A stretch of DNA of 64,000 nt from NCBI RefSeq assembly GCF_000687145.1, contig NZ_JMFG01000020.1:216122-280121 (forward strand), read 5' to 3'. A program made the translations under genes and the position numbers. Below, piece after piece: positions 17,865 through 28,918 of the stretch (position 1 is the first letter of the stretch; each line of letters begins with the position of its first letter). Source of the stretch: Thermoanaerobaculum aquaticum (GTDB lineage Bacteria; Acidobacteriota; Thermoanaerobaculia; Thermoanaerobaculales; Thermoanaerobaculaceae). The notes below the pieces were generated by a model, which ran no database searches, was not told the origin of the DNA, and worked only from the letters and a program-made list of their open reading frames with translations.

Positions 17865-18682
17865 GCAAAGGCCAGCTTTCCCCCCAGCGTAAAACGCTGC
17901 GGGGGCCCAGAGGACAGGTGGGGTACGAAGTTTGGGGGGCGGGAAAACCGCCCCTTTTGCTGGTGGCCGGCTTGGGCTCCCGCACCACCCTTTGGGGCGA
18001 GCTCCCGCGCCTTTTGAGCGAGCACTTCACGGTGCTGGCCTACGACCACCGGGGCGTGGGCCGTTCCCCGGGGGGAGCCCCGTTTACCCTGGCGGGTTCT
18101 GCCGAAGACGGGGCAGCGGTGGTGGCCGCCGAAGGCATGGATAGCGCCGCGGTGGTTGGCGTTTCCATGGGTGGCTTGGTAGCTTGCCACCTGGCCTTCC
18201 GCTACCCCTCCCGGGTGCATCGTTTGGTGGTGGCTTCCTCCGCCGCCCGTCTCACCCCTCACGGTGAGCGGGTGCTTGCCTTTTTTGCCAGCATCTTCAA
18301 GCTTCCCCCGGAGGAGGCGGGCCAAGCGCTCATGGCCTTTGCCTTTTCCCCGCAGTTTACTGACCGCTTTCCAGGGTTTGTGGACACCGCCGCCCGCCTT
18401 TACAGCTTGCCGCCTGAAGACCTCCCCGGGGCCCTCGCCCAGCTTGCCCACCTCCGCCAGGGGTGGGACCTGCGCCCCATCCTCGGCCACATTCGCTGCC
18501 CTGCCCTGGTCATTGCCGGCGAGCTGGACCCCCTGGTGTCGGCGGCGTACACCAAGGAAATTGCCGACGCCCTCCCCAACGCCCGCTTCCGCCTGGTCCC
18601 GGGGGCGGCCCACTCGGTGCTGGCGGAAGGGGGCAGCGAGCTTTTGCAGGAAATCATTCGCTTTTGTCTGGGACAAAGCTAG
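17861..18682 (+). CDS. Alpha/beta-hydrolase
   Basis: A 273-residue hydrolase starting at GTG within the trxA stop. The nucleophile elbow is GVSMGGLV, the oxyanion region LLVAGLGSRTTLW, the acid sits in IAGELDPLVS, and the histidine in GAAHSVLAEG. It resembles 3-oxoadipate enol-lactonase-like and other small-molecule esterases. The substrate is unknown. Cotranscription with thioredoxin may be only positional. Confidence 0.88.
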   Translation: MSKGQLSPQRKTLRGPRGQVGYEVWGAGKPPLLLVAGLGSRTTLWGELPRLLSEHFTVLAYDHRGVGRSPGGAPFTLAGSAEDGAAVVAAEGMDSAAVVGVSMGGLVACHLAFRYPSRVHRLVVASSAARLTPHGERVLAFFASIFKLPPEEAGQALMAFAFSPQFTDRFPGFVDTAARLYSLPPEDLPGALAQLAHLRQGWDLRPILGHIRCPALVIAGELDPLVSAAYTKEIADALPNARFRLVPGAAHSVLAEGGSELLQEIIRFCLGQS

Positions 18683-18702
18683 CCCAGAAGCCCACGCGGG
18701 TT

Positions 18703-18708
18703 TACACT
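18703..18708 (+). promoter_or_regulatory. -10 box of a probable leaderless promoter for the K+ channel
   Basis: TACACT ends 8 nt before the GTG at 18717, in the 34-bp gap after the hydrolase gene. There is no Shine-Dalgarno. Confidence 0.45.
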
Positions 18709-18716
18709 GCAGCACC

Positions 18717-19730
18717 GTGCGGCGGCGACTGACCTACGGCGTTTCGTTCCTGCTGGCGGTGCTGGCCACCGGAACCCTGGGGTACCACTTCATCGAAGGC
18801 GCCTCCCTCTGGGATGCCTTTTACATGACGGTCATCACCATCACCACCGTGGGCTACCGTGAGGTTTTCCCGCTTTCCCTGGCAGGCCAGGTCTTTACGG
18901 TGTTGCTGCTGGTGGCGGGGCTGGGGCTCATCTTCGTGGTGGCCACGGAAATTGGCCGCTCGATGCTGGAAGGGGAAATTCGCCGGGTCTTGGGGAGGAT
19001 GCGCCGGTCGCGAATCCTTGACCGCGTGCGGGACCACGAAGTGGTTTGCGGGTACGGGCGCATGGGCCGGGCGGTGGTGGAAGCGCTCCGCCAGGCGGGG
19101 CGCCCCTTCGTGGTGGTGGAGAAAAACCTGGAAAAGGTGGCGTCTCTGGATGAAATGGGGGTGGCGGTGGTGCGCGGTGACGCCACCCAGGAAGAGGTGC
19201 TGGTGGCGGCCGGGGTACCCCGGGCCCGCGGCCTGGTGGCCTGCTTGGCCGACGACGCCCACAACGTTTACACCGTCCTCACCGCCCGCTCCCTGAACCC
19301 TGGCCTCTTCATCGTTGCCCGGGCCTCCGAAGACGGCGCCGAACAGCGGCTTTTGCGGGCCGGCGCCAACCGGGTGGTCAACCCCTACCGGCTGGGAGGC
19401 TTGCGGCTCGCCCACGTGCTCACCAAGCCCGCGGTGGTGGATTTCCTGGAGCTTTCCCTGGGCCCGCGAGGGCAGGGCCTGGAGCTGGAAGAGGCAGCCA
19501 TCGAGGAAGAAAGCCCGCTGGTGGGCAAAAGCCTGCAGGAGCTCGACCTGCGCCGAAAGTTCCACATTGGCGTGGTGGCGGTGCAGCGGGGGCAAGAGTT
19601 TGTCCCCAACCCCGAAGCTTCCTTCCGCTTGACCGCCGGAGACGTCCTGGTGGTCATTGGCGCCAAGGAAAGCCTCGAAGCCTTTGAAAAAACGCTGCTG
19701 GGGGCAAACCCCAAGGGAGGAAACTCATGA
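18717..19730 (+). CDS. Two-TM potassium channel with RCK (TrkA-N/TrkA-C) domains
   Basis: A 337-residue MthK-like channel. An N-terminal membrane segment is followed by a pore loop with the filter TITTVGYRE and a second segment (VFTVLLLVAGLGLIFVV). A TrkA-N domain (VVCGYGRMGRAVVEAL) starts near residue 105, and a TrkA-C domain begins near residue 250 (ESPLVGKSLQELDLRR). Ligand gating by Ca2+ or nucleotide is expected for the family, but the ligand is not visible here. It starts with GTG and overlaps the next gene by ATGA. Confidence 0.92.
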   Translation: MRRRLTYGVSFLLAVLATGTLGYHFIEGASLWDAFYMTVITITTVGYREVFPLSLAGQVFTVLLLVAGLGLIFVVATEIGRSMLEGEIRRVLGRMRRSRILDRVRDHEVVCGYGRMGRAVVEALRQAGRPFVVVEKNLEKVASLDEMGVAVVRGDATQEEVLVAAGVPRARGLVACLADDAHNVYTVLTARSLNPGLFIVARASEDGAEQRLLRAGANRVVNPYRLGGLRLAHVLTKPAVVDFLELSLGPRGQGLELEEAAIEEESPLVGKSLQELDLRRKFHIGVVAVQRGQEFVPNPEASFRLTAGDVLVVIGAKESLEAFEKTLLGANPKGGNS

Positions 19731-20500
19731 GGCTGGCTCGCCTGTTGGTGGCCGGACAAGCCCGGTGGGGCATGGTGGAGGACGACCGTATCAAGCTGCT
19801 GTCAGCCGCCCCCTGGCAGGACCCAAAGCCCCTGGGGGGCAGCATCCCGTTGGAGGGCGCACAGCTCCTTCCCCCGGCGGAACCGTCCAAGATCGTGTGC
19901 GTGGGCCTGAACTACCGCGCCCACGCCCAGGAAATGGGCAAGGAACTCCCCTCGGAACCCTTGCTCTTCCTGAAAAGCCCCCAGGCGCTTTTGGCCCCCG
20001 GCGGCACCGTGGTTCTTCCCCCCGACTCCCAACAGGTGGAGCATGAAGGGGAGCTGGCTTTGGTCATCGGCAAACCTGCCAAAAACGTCAAAGCCGAGGA
20101 AGCGTTGGGCTACGTGCTCGGCTACACCTGCCTGGACGACGTCACCGCCCGCGACATCCAGCGGCGGGAAAAGGTTTACGCCCGGGCCAAAGGCTACGAC
20201 ACCTTTTGCCCGGTCGGTCCTTGGCTGGAAACCGACATTGCCGATCCCCAAAACCTCACCCTCACCTTGAAGGTCAACGGGGAAGGCCGCCAGCAGGGCA
20301 GCACCTCCGACATGATCTTTTCGGTGGCGGAAGTGGTGGCCTTTATTTCCCGAATCATGACCCTCATGCCCGGCGATCTTATTTCCACTGGCACCCCGCC
20401 CGGGGTTGGCCCCTTGCGCCCCGGCGACCGCGTGGAGCTCACCATCCCCGAAATCGGCACCTTGCACCATGGGGTGGCCAGGCCGGAAGATCAGGGCTAA
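19727..20500 (+). CDS. Fumarylacetoacetate-hydrolase-family protein
   Basis: A 257-residue FAH-fold enzyme acting on diketo or oxalo acids (acylpyruvase or oxaloacetate decarboxylase-like). Conserved elements are VGLNYRAHAQEMG, the metal-site strand EHEGELALVIG, DDVTARDIQRRE, KGYDTFCPVGPW and ISTGTPPGVGPL. It is the last gene of the trxA cluster, coupled to the channel gene by ATGA. The precise substrate cannot be assigned. Confidence 0.88.
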   Translation: MRLARLLVAGQARWGMVEDDRIKLLSAAPWQDPKPLGGSIPLEGAQLLPPAEPSKIVCVGLNYRAHAQEMGKELPSEPLLFLKSPQALLAPGGTVVLPPDSQQVEHEGELALVIGKPAKNVKAEEALGYVLGYTCLDDVTARDIQRREKVYARAKGYDTFCPVGPWLETDIADPQNLTLTLKVNGEGRQQGSTSDMIFSVAEVVAFISRIMTLMPGDLISTGTPPGVGPLRPGDRVELTIPEIGTLHHGVARPEDQG

Positions 20501-20605
20501 AAGGCAGACTTTTCTGCCGCGCCATGTGCGGCGCCTCGCGGGCTAAAAAAGCCATACACACCACAAATGGGGCACCCACGCCCTGTCCCTTCGTCAAAAG
20601 AAAAC

Positions 20606-20735
20606 TGTGGGACCTGCGCTCCGTCGCGGGTCGCTTTTCTGTTAGCCGGCGCAGGAGCGCCGGCCCCACATTTCTCGCGGCGGCCCCGCATTTTTCACGG
20701 CGGCCCCACATTTTTCGCGGCGGCCGTACACTTTG
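20606..20735 (+). repeat. Paired-hairpin palindromic repeat with a 20-bp tandem tail
   Basis: A full unit (20606-20671) of the same family as the copies at 11.5 kb, in the same orientation, lies between convergent genes. The right edge GGCCCCACA is followed by three near copies of a 20-bp unit close to CGCGGCGGCCCCACATTTTT (20676-20735). The first tip is GCGCTCCGTCGC and the second GCGCAGGAGCGC, so complementarity is weaker than at 11.6 kb. Confidence 0.85.
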
Positions 20736-20742
20736 CGCGGTT

Positions 20743-20780
20743 GTGGAGAACAAAACAAAAGCGCCGGGGGGACCCGGCGC
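20743..20780 (-). terminator. Rho-independent terminator of katG
   Basis: On the minus strand GCGCCGGGTCCCCCCGGCGC folds into a strong stem and is followed by TTTTGTTTTGTT. It lies 24 bp past the katG stop. Confidence 0.85.
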
Positions 20781-20803
20781 TTTGAGGCAAACACAGGGAG
20801 ACG

Positions 20804-23278
<2,475 letters not shown>

Positions 23279-23304
23279 AAAAAACCCGCGGTGGGTGCCG
23301 CGGG
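23279..23304 (-). terminator. Rho-independent terminator of the secreted lipase cluster
   Basis: On the minus strand CCCGCGG-CACCCA-CCGCGGG is followed by a T run, 30 bp beyond the stop at 23334. Confidence 0.85.
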
Positions 23305-23333
23305 CTTGGGGTTTTAAAGCGAACGTGGAGCGT

Positions 23334-24458
23334 TTAGGGCTTGCGGTCGCCAAAGCGGCGGGCAGCTTCCGCCTTGGAAGCCGGAAGAGCCGGTGCCGCT
23401 TGCGCCTTGGCCCGGAAATCCGGGGGCGAAGCCAGCGGGGTCAGAGCCACCTCCAGCTCGGCCTCCACCCCCATGGTGTCCATGTTCAAAAGCCGCACCA
23501 GCGCCTTGTCGGCGCCCCAGGTTTCCTGGGGACGCGGGAGGGTCACCTGGGCGGCATTGCCGGAAAGGTTCACCTCCTCTTGCGCCCAGGCAAAGGTGGT
23601 GCCTTCCGCTGCGTAAAGCACCTCCACCCGGAAGCGGCCGGTGGCCGGCTTTAAGGGAACCACGAGGTTTTCCGGGCTTACGCTCACGCCCTCATCGGCC
23701 ACACCGGTGGCCGGCTTGGTGACCATGACCGCCGCCGGCGCCACCCGCATGAACGGCTCGCCCTTGCCCCTGACACCCGCAGCCTTGACCTGAAGCTCCA
23801 CCGGCGCCATGCCCCTCACTTCGGGAGCCACAAAGGCAGCGGTGAAAATGCCATCGCCGGCCCGCTCATCGGGGGCCTGGCCGTCGTCCTTAAGCACCAA
23901 CCTTGCGCCGCTGGAAAGCGTGGCCACCACCTGCGCCCCAGCCACCGGCGCCTCATCCACCACCTGCGCCGAAACCACCACCTCTTCCCCACTGCGCACG
24001 GCTAAGGGCCGCACCTGCAGGACCAGCTCCACCGGGCTTTCCGGCTCCGCCACCGCCACCTGCACCGCGGGCTTGGACAACCCCTGCAAACGGAGGCGAT
24101 GCTCTCCCGGAGTTAAGGCGTCAAGGCCAAAGCGAACACCCTCGCCGGGTAGGTCCATGGTTTCCAATTCGGGTTCCACGAACTCCTTGCGGGGCAGGGC
24201 CTTTTCCTTGGCCCAAGCACGGCTGGGGCGATCGCCCAAAACCACGGCTAAAGCTCCCCGCGGGTGGGTCAGCGGCAACACCACCTCGGCTTCACCGTTC
24301 ACCACCGGAGCGGAAACCACAAAGAGTTTGGAGTGATGCGCAGGGCCAGCCACACCCTTACCAGGATAGGCGGCGGGCTCGATCAAGCCCCATTCCGCAG
24401 CCCAAAGGCTGCCCGTTACCAGCAAGCTAGCCAGCAGAACAAAGGTTAATTTCTTCAT
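23334..24458 (-). CDS. Secreted protein with choice-of-anchor X-like domain
   Basis: A 374-residue exported protein (signal peptide MKKLTFVLLASLLVTGSLWA). A central motif LKDDGQAPDERAGDGIF is typical of the choice-of-anchor X / calcium-binding beta domain in cell-surface proteins. The rest looks like several beta-sandwich domains. It follows the lipase gene by 10 bp with AAGGAGGGGG before the ATG, so the two are co-expressed. A role as a partner or stabiliser of that lipase is possible but unproven. Confidence 0.75.
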   Translation of the reverse strand: MKKLTFVLLASLLVTGSLWAAEWGLIEPAAYPGKGVAGPAHHSKLFVVSAPVVNGEAEVVLPLTHPRGALAVVLGDRPSRAWAKEKALPRKEFVEPELETMDLPGEGVRFGLDALTPGEHRLRLQGLSKPAVQVAVAEPESPVELVLQVRPLAVRSGEEVVVSAQVVDEAPVAGAQVVATLSSGARLVLKDDGQAPDERAGDGIFTAAFVAPEVRGMAPVELQVKAAGVRGKGEPFMRVAPAAVMVTKPATGVADEGVSVSPENLVVPLKPATGRFRVEVLYAAEGTTFAWAQEEVNLSGNAAQVTLPRPQETWGADKALVRLLNMDTMGVEAELEVALTPLASPPDFRAKAQAAPALPASKAEAARRFGDRKP

Positions 24459-24468
24459 GGCCCCCTCC

Positions 24469-25308
24469 TTAGAAATCCGTGCTCAACGCCGTGCCAATGG
24501 CCCGGAAATCGTTGCGGCGGTTGTGGTGGTGGTTGGCTTCCGTTCGGAACCACTGGACACCCACCGCCTCAGCCGAGTACTCCGCCACCATGCCGTCGTC
24601 TTCACCGGGAAGCCCGGCAATCCCGGAAAGCGTGGCCAACCCAATGTCCTGGTAATGGAACGTCCACCAGTAGTCGTTCCACAAACCCCAGCCGGAAATC
24701 CAGTACACGGTCTTAGGTAACGCCGGCCGCCCTTCGGTTCCCTTCAGGTAGTACTGGTTGTAGTAAGCCATCCAGTCGGTGCGACAGTTGTACGTGGAGT
24801 TGGTGTTTTGCCCCACCAAATCCACGATCCAACCGGTCAGCCACGAACCCGCCAAGGTCCCGGCTAAATCTGCCGCTTCGCTGCCCTTTTGAGGCGCGGC
24901 AATGGAGTTGATCCAGCGGGTCCTTTGAATGATGGTGGGGTAACGCCAGTCGTAAGTGGGGTTGGAAAAGATCCAACGGATGACGATGCCGCCGAAGGAA
25001 TGGGTGTCAATGACCAGGTCGGTAATGCCCTGCTGGGTGATGAAGTCGTAAAGCTGCTGGGCCACCTGCCCCGCCGCCACCCACATGTACTGGGTACCGT
25101 CGTAGTGGCAAATGACGTAAGGCACGGTGTAGTTCTTGGTAACCGCCTTAATCATGTCCGTGCCCCAGTAGTCCCACGCCACGCTGGGGTTCGCCAAATC
25201 CGCCGACCCCTTGCCGTGCACCAAGGCCACCCCAGTTTTGGCCCAAGCCGCTCCGCTCAGGCCAAAGACCAGGAGGCAAGCCAACAAAAATCCTCCCCCT
25301 CGACGCAT
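24469..25308 (-). CDS. Secreted lipase-like alpha/beta-hydrolase
   Basis: A 279-residue exported hydrolase with signal peptide (MRRGGGFLLACLLVFGLSGAAWA). Early VHGKG gives the oxyanion-side HG motif. The elbow reads DTHSFGG (Ser104), with Thr instead of the first Gly of GxSxG. An acid (GEDDGMV) and histidines (NHHHNRRND) follow near the C-terminus in the order expected for lipases. Tyr and Trp are unusually frequent (YNQYYLKG, WNDYWWTFHYQD). The ATG follows AAAGGAGGAG. Confidence 0.78.
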   Translation of the reverse strand: MRRGGGFLLACLLVFGLSGAAWAKTGVALVHGKGSADLANPSVAWDYWGTDMIKAVTKNYTVPYVICHYDGTQYMWVAAGQVAQQLYDFITQQGITDLVIDTHSFGGIVIRWIFSNPTYDWRYPTIIQRTRWINSIAAPQKGSEAADLAGTLAGSWLTGWIVDLVGQNTNSTYNCRTDWMAYYNQYYLKGTEGRPALPKTVYWISGWGLWNDYWWTFHYQDIGLATLSGIAGLPGEDDGMVAEYSAEAVGVQWFRTEANHHHNRRNDFRAIGTALSTDF

Positions 25309-25539
25309 GCTCTCCTCCTTTCCGGCGTATCGCTTACGCCTGGAAACTCTCAAAATCCCAAACTTGGCGCCGCAACCCATAAGCTGCTTCCTATGTACCC
25401 AGCCGCGCGAGGTGGCGTCAAGGGGCTTGTCTTGATGTCAAAATTTTTTCAGTTGGAAACGGCAAAAGGGCAATTCTTGGCGAAAAATTGAAAGAAGAGT
25501 GGCCGTCGTTACGAATTTCACAAGAGGTGGGAAAATTTT

Positions 25540-25614
25540 TGGAGGCGACGGGCGGATTCGAACCGCCGAATGAGGGCTTTGCAGGCCCCTGCCTTACCAC
25601 TTGGCTACGTCGCC
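25540..25614 (-). tRNA. tRNA-Cys(GCA)
   Basis: The minus strand folds into a full cloverleaf: acceptor GGCGACG/CGTCGCC, anticodon loop CTGCAAA (GCA), T arm GGCGG-TTCGAAT-CCGCC, discriminator U as expected for Cys, and an encoded CCA. Confidence 0.97.
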
Positions 25615-25849
25615 GGCCAGGCGAAGGATACCCCGCGTCGCCGCAGGGTGTCAACGACCTTTTCTGGGTTGGGTGCAGGCCCTGCCATCGCCAACTTGGC
25701 TCCCAGATCCGGGCTGTTTCAGCCCTGGGTTGCCTCCTTCTCGGCAGGCCTCGCCAGGGGCCAAAACCCATCCCCGCGGGCGCCCACTCCCCGAGGCCGG
25801 CAAAAACCGCAGCAAAAAACCATTTGCAAGTCCTACCGTGAATGCCTAC

Positions 25850-26053
25850 CTAACCCTGGCCGCCGGCGGCCGATGCCGAGCCTGCCTGCCGGAGCTTGGC
25901 CAGCAAACTGCGCAGCACACCCTCATCGGCTTTCAGCTGCTCTTTAAACTCCGCAGTGTCCGCGTGGTAGACCTCAGCCCTGAGGTCCCGAAGGGCGGCC
26001 TCCAGAATGCCCTCCAGGGTACGGCGTTCCTCTTCCGAAAGCTCCAGGAACAT
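25850..26053 (-). CDS. Conserved small acidic/helical protein of unknown function
   Basis: 67 residues, predicted nearly all helical (LSEEERRTLEGILEAALRDLRAEVYHAD, then EFKEQLKADEGVLRSLLAKL). I recall similar small proteins in many bacteria, with no known function. The ATG follows GGGGAGGTGG, a strong ribosome site. It sits between tRNA-Cys and tRNA-Gly on the same strand and may share their transcript. Confidence 0.7.
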   Translation of the reverse strand: MFLELSEEERRTLEGILEAALRDLRAEVYHADTAEFKEQLKADEGVLRSLLAKLRQAGSASAAGGQG

Positions 26054-26170
26054 GATCCACCTCCCCTACCTGTCAATGTACGCTCGAAAGGCGGCAAGGC
26101 AAGGGTTGGCTTGCGGAAAAGGCGAGCGCCCGGGCAAAAAGGATCGGGGGGCCTTTTGGCCCCCCGGCAA

Positions 26171-26245
26171 TGGAGCGGGAAACGGGATTCGAACCCGCGA
26201 CTTCGACCTTGGCAAGGTCGCACTCTACCACTGAGTTATTCCCGC
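26171..26245 (-). tRNA. tRNA-Gly(GCC)
   Basis: The minus strand gives acceptor GCGGGAA/TTCCCGC, anticodon loop TTGCCAA (GCC), T arm GCGGG-TTCGAAT-CCCGT, and an encoded CCA. Confidence 0.97.
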
Positions 26246-26432
26246 TCGCCGCTCGCGCCCGCGAGCGAAAGAAAATGTAGCAACCTCCCGGCCGGTGGTC
26301 AAGGGCTGGGAGCTGGCGGCAGCAGGTTCTGCTGGGCAGCCTGTAACTTCCTCCGCGCATCAAACATAGAAAGGAGCAAACGCGGCAAAGGGGGTCGTGA
26401 TAGACTCCACCGCGAACGAAAGGGAGGAAGTC

Positions 26433-26888
26433 ATGAGAGCTTTGAAAGTACTGGCGTTGGTTGTGGTTGTTGGGCTTGCGGCGGCGGCCCCGCTTTTCGC
26501 TGGCGGTGCGTGCTGTGGCAAGGATCAGGCGGTCAGCAAGCAGGTGGAGAACCTTCCCAACGGTGTGAAGATCACCTTAACCTCGTCCGATCCCAAGGTG
26601 GTCGCCCAGCTCCAAAGCAAGAGCGAGGCTTGCGACAAAGAGGGTTGCAAGAACTGCCCCATGCACGCTGAGGGCGTCACCCGCACCGTGGAGAAGATCG
26701 CGAACGGAGTGGTGATTACCGCCACTTCTGCCGATGCCCAGCTGGTGGCAGCCCTGCAGAAGCACGCGTCCGGCATGACGGCTGGCTGCAACAAGAGCGC
26801 CGCCAAAGCTTCCTGCTGCTCCAAGGGTGAAGCCAAGGGCTCCGGGTGCAGCAAGGGGGCGACTGGCCACACTCACCCCACCACCTAG
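26433..26888 (+). CDS. Secreted Cys-rich protein with an internal duplication
   Basis: A 151-residue exported protein (signal peptide MRALKVLALVVVVGLAAAAPLFA). Residues 34-64 and 82-112 are two copies of a 31-residue module (VEN.LPNGVKITLTSSDP against VEKIANGVVITATSADA). Cysteines cluster after the signal peptide (GACCGKD), between the copies (CDKEGCKNCPMH) and in a Lys/Ser-rich tail (CCSKG, GCSKG). Metal binding or disulfide crosslinking is plausible. The ATG follows GGGAGGAAG and a terminator follows the stop. No known family recognised. Confidence 0.78.
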   Translation: MRALKVLALVVVVGLAAAAPLFAGGACCGKDQAVSKQVENLPNGVKITLTSSDPKVVAQLQSKSEACDKEGCKNCPMHAEGVTRTVEKIANGVVITATSADAQLVAALQKHASGMTAGCNKSAAKASCCSKGEAKGSGCSKGATGHTHPTT

Positions 26889-26910
26889 GCCCATTTTTTG
26901 CCGCTAGGGG

Positions 26911-26940
26911 AAGCCCGGCGTTGAGCCGGGCTTTTGTTTT
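26911..26940 (+). terminator. Rho-independent terminator
   Basis: AAGCCCGGC-GTTGA-GCCGGGCTT followed by TTGTTTT, 22 bp after the stop of the Cys-rich protein gene. Confidence 0.85.
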
Positions 26941-26945
26941 CCGTA

Positions 26946-26951
26946 TAGAAT
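26946..26951 (+). promoter_or_regulatory. -10 box of a probable leaderless promoter for the DUF502 gene
   Basis: TAGAAT ends 8 nt before the ATG at 26960, directly after the preceding terminator. GAGG in the 8-nt gap is too close to act as a normal ribosome site. Confidence 0.5.
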
Positions 26952-26959
26952 ACGAGGCG

Positions 26960-27643
26960 ATGGAACCTAAACCGCGCAGCCCTCAGGATTCCGTGGAGTT
27001 TCCGCTGGTTGTCCCTTCCAAAGAAGGAAAACCTGGCTTTTTTTCCTACATCCGCTCCCGGCTCATTACCGGCGTTTTGGTGGCTTTTCCCCTGGTGGTG
27101 ACGCTGTTCTTTGGGCGGTTTTTGTTTAACCTGCTCGACCGCTGGTTTTACCCGTGGAGCATGCGTTTTCTGGGCCGCCCGGTACCCGGTCTTGGGGCCG
27201 CTATTGCCCTTCTCCTCATGTTTTTCTTGGGGGTGGCCGCCCACAACGTGCTGGGACGACGCCTTTTGCGCCTTGGGGAAGCGGTTTTAACGCGCATTCC
27301 CGTGCTCCGCCCCGTTTACCTGGGGGCCCGGGAGGTTTCCCGTGCTTTTTCCCGGGATCGCACGCAGGGCTTTCGTCGGGTGGTCCTGATTCCCTTTCCC
27401 TGCGAGGGTGCATGGTGTGTAGCGTTTCAAACCGGGGAATTTGAAGCCAAAGGCCCCAGCGGCCCGGTTCCTATGGTGGCGGTTTTTATGCCCACCACTC
27501 CCAACCCCACCACTGGCTTTTTCCTGGCCTATCCCAAATCGGCGGTGAGAACCACCGATCTTTCCGTGGAAGAAGCCGTGAAAATCGTGATTTCCGGAGG
27601 GCTTGCTGCCGGGGATTTGGCCCGCATTTTCAAGGAGAGCTAA
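26960..27643 (+). CDS. DUF502-family membrane protein
   Basis: A 227-residue protein with two strong membrane segments (LITGVLVAFPLVVTLFFGRFL; GAAIALLLMFFLGVAAHNVLG) and a soluble C-terminal half with the family signatures RIPVLRPVYLGAREV, VVLIPFPCEG and VFMPTTPNPTTGFFL. The function of DUF502 is not established. It is followed at 3 bp by nth, so it probably heads the operon with nth and tdk. Confidence 0.9.
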   Translation: MEPKPRSPQDSVEFPLVVPSKEGKPGFFSYIRSRLITGVLVAFPLVVTLFFGRFLFNLLDRWFYPWSMRFLGRPVPGLGAAIALLLMFFLGVAAHNVLGRRLLRLGEAVLTRIPVLRPVYLGAREVSRAFSRDRTQGFRRVVLIPFPCEGAWCVAFQTGEFEAKGPSGPVPMVAVFMPTTPNPTTGFFLAYPKSAVRTTDLSVEEAVKIVISGGLAAGDLARIFKES

Positions 27644-27646
27644 CCC

Positions 27647-28285
27647 ATGGAAACCGCGCTGTCCCAGCGTGCAAAAAAACTGCAGGCCCTTTTAGCCGAA
27701 GCCTACCCGGAGGCCCGGTGTGAGCTTGACCATCGCAACGCCTACGAGCTCCTGGTAGCCACCATCCTTTCCGCCCAATGCACCGACGCCCGGGTCAACC
27801 AGGTCACGCCGGCTTTTTTTGCCCGCTTCCCCGACGCCCATGCCCTCGCCCAAGCCGGCCAAGAAGAGGTGGAAGAGCTCATCAAAAGCACCGGCTTTTA
27901 TCGCAACAAGGCCAAAGCGCTGCTGGGGATGGCCAAGGCTCTGGTGGAAAGGCACGGCGGCGAGGTCCCCAGGGACATGGAGGCCATGGTGAAGCTCCCG
28001 GGGGTGGGCCGAAAAACCGCCAACGTGGTGCTGGGCACCGCCTACGGCCTCGCCACCGGCATCGTGGTGGACACCCACGTAGCCCGGGTTTCCCAGCGTC
28101 TGGGCTTGACCACCGCCCAGGATCCCGAAAAAATCGAGCAAGATCTCATGGCGCTTTTCCCCAAAAACCAGTGGGTTGCGTTGAGCCACCGTTTGATCCT
28201 CCACGGTCGCTACGTGTGCAAGGCCCGCAAGCCCGCCTGCTCTTCCTGTAGGCTCGCGGAAATTTGTCCACGGGTGGGGGTGTGA
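27647..28285 (+). CDS. nth: Endonuclease III
   Basis: A 212-residue bifunctional DNA glycosylase/AP lyase for oxidised pyrimidines. The helix-hairpin-helix with catalytic Lys is [12 protein letters not shown], and the catalytic Asp lies in [10 protein letters not shown]. The C-terminal 4Fe-4S site C-x6-C-x2-C-x5-C is complete ([17 protein letters not shown]). Confidence 0.97.
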   Translation: METALSQRAKKLQALLAEAYPEARCELDHRNAYELLVATILSAQCTDARVNQVTPAFFARFPDAHALAQAGQEEVEELIKSTGFYRNKAKALLGMAKALVERHGGEVPRDMEAMVKLPGVGRKTANVVLGTAYGLATGIVVDTHVARVSQRLGLTTAQDPEKIEQDLMALFPKNQWVALSHRLILHGRYVCKARKPACSSCRLAEICPRVGV

Positions 28286-28287
28286 CC

Positions 28288-28902
28288 ATGCACCGGCGTT
28301 TCCCCTGGGGTGGCTGGATCGAGGTGATTTCCGGCTGCATGTTTTCCGGAAAGTCCGAAGAGCTCATCCGCCGCCTGCGCCGGGCCATCATCGCCCGGCA
28401 GCGGGTGCAGGTCTTTAAACCGGCGCTGGACGACCGCTACTCCGCCACCCAGGTGGTTTCCCACTCCCGCTGGCGGCTGGAAGCCGAGAGGGTGAGCAGG
28501 GCCGAGGAGATCCTGCAGCGCCTCGACCCCCGCACCGAGGTGGTGGGCATTGACGAAGCGCAGTTTTTCGACGAAGCCCTGGTGCGGGTTTGCAACCATT
28601 TGGCCAACCTGGGCAAGCGGGTGATCGTGGCCGGGCTCGATATGGACTTCCGCGGCAAACCTTTTGGTCCCATGCCGGAGCTTTTGGCCATTGCCGAGGA
28701 AGTGGAAAAGATGCACGCCATTTGCGCCCGCTGCGGGGCTCCCGCTTCCTACACCCAGAGACTCACGGCGGAACAGGAGCAGGTGCTGGTGGGCGCTGCT
28801 GACACCTACGAGGCCCGCTGCCGCCACTGCTTTGAGCCCGGGGGTGTGGTGGAAACTCCGGCGCTCTTTCCCGAAGAGGATGAGACAACAACCGGCCCCT
28901 GA
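28288..28902 (+). CDS. tdk: Thymidine kinase (type II)
   Basis: A 204-residue salvage enzyme phosphorylating thymidine. P-loop [12 protein letters not shown], the DEAQFF motif, the lasso-region substrate segment and zinc-binding cysteines (CARCGAP, CRHCFEP) are all present. The ATG lies 2 nt after the nth stop; upstream in-frame starts would overlap nth. Confidence 0.95.
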   Translation: MHRRFPWGGWIEVISGCMFSGKSEELIRRLRRAIIARQRVQVFKPALDDRYSATQVVSHSRWRLEAERVSRAEEILQRLDPRTEVVGIDEAQFFDEALVRVCNHLANLGKRVIVAGLDMDFRGKPFGPMPELLAIAEEVEKMHAICARCGAPASYTQRLTAEQEQVLVGAADTYEARCRHCFEPGGVVETPALFPEEDETTTGP

Positions 28903-28906
28903 GCGC

Positions 28907-28912
28907 TAAACT
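28907..28912 (+). promoter_or_regulatory. -10 box of a probable leaderless promoter for the MNT/HEPN pair
   Basis: TAAACT ends 6 nt before the GTG at 28919, in the 16-bp gap after tdk. There is no Shine-Dalgarno. Confidence 0.5.
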
Positions 28913-28918
28913 AACGTT

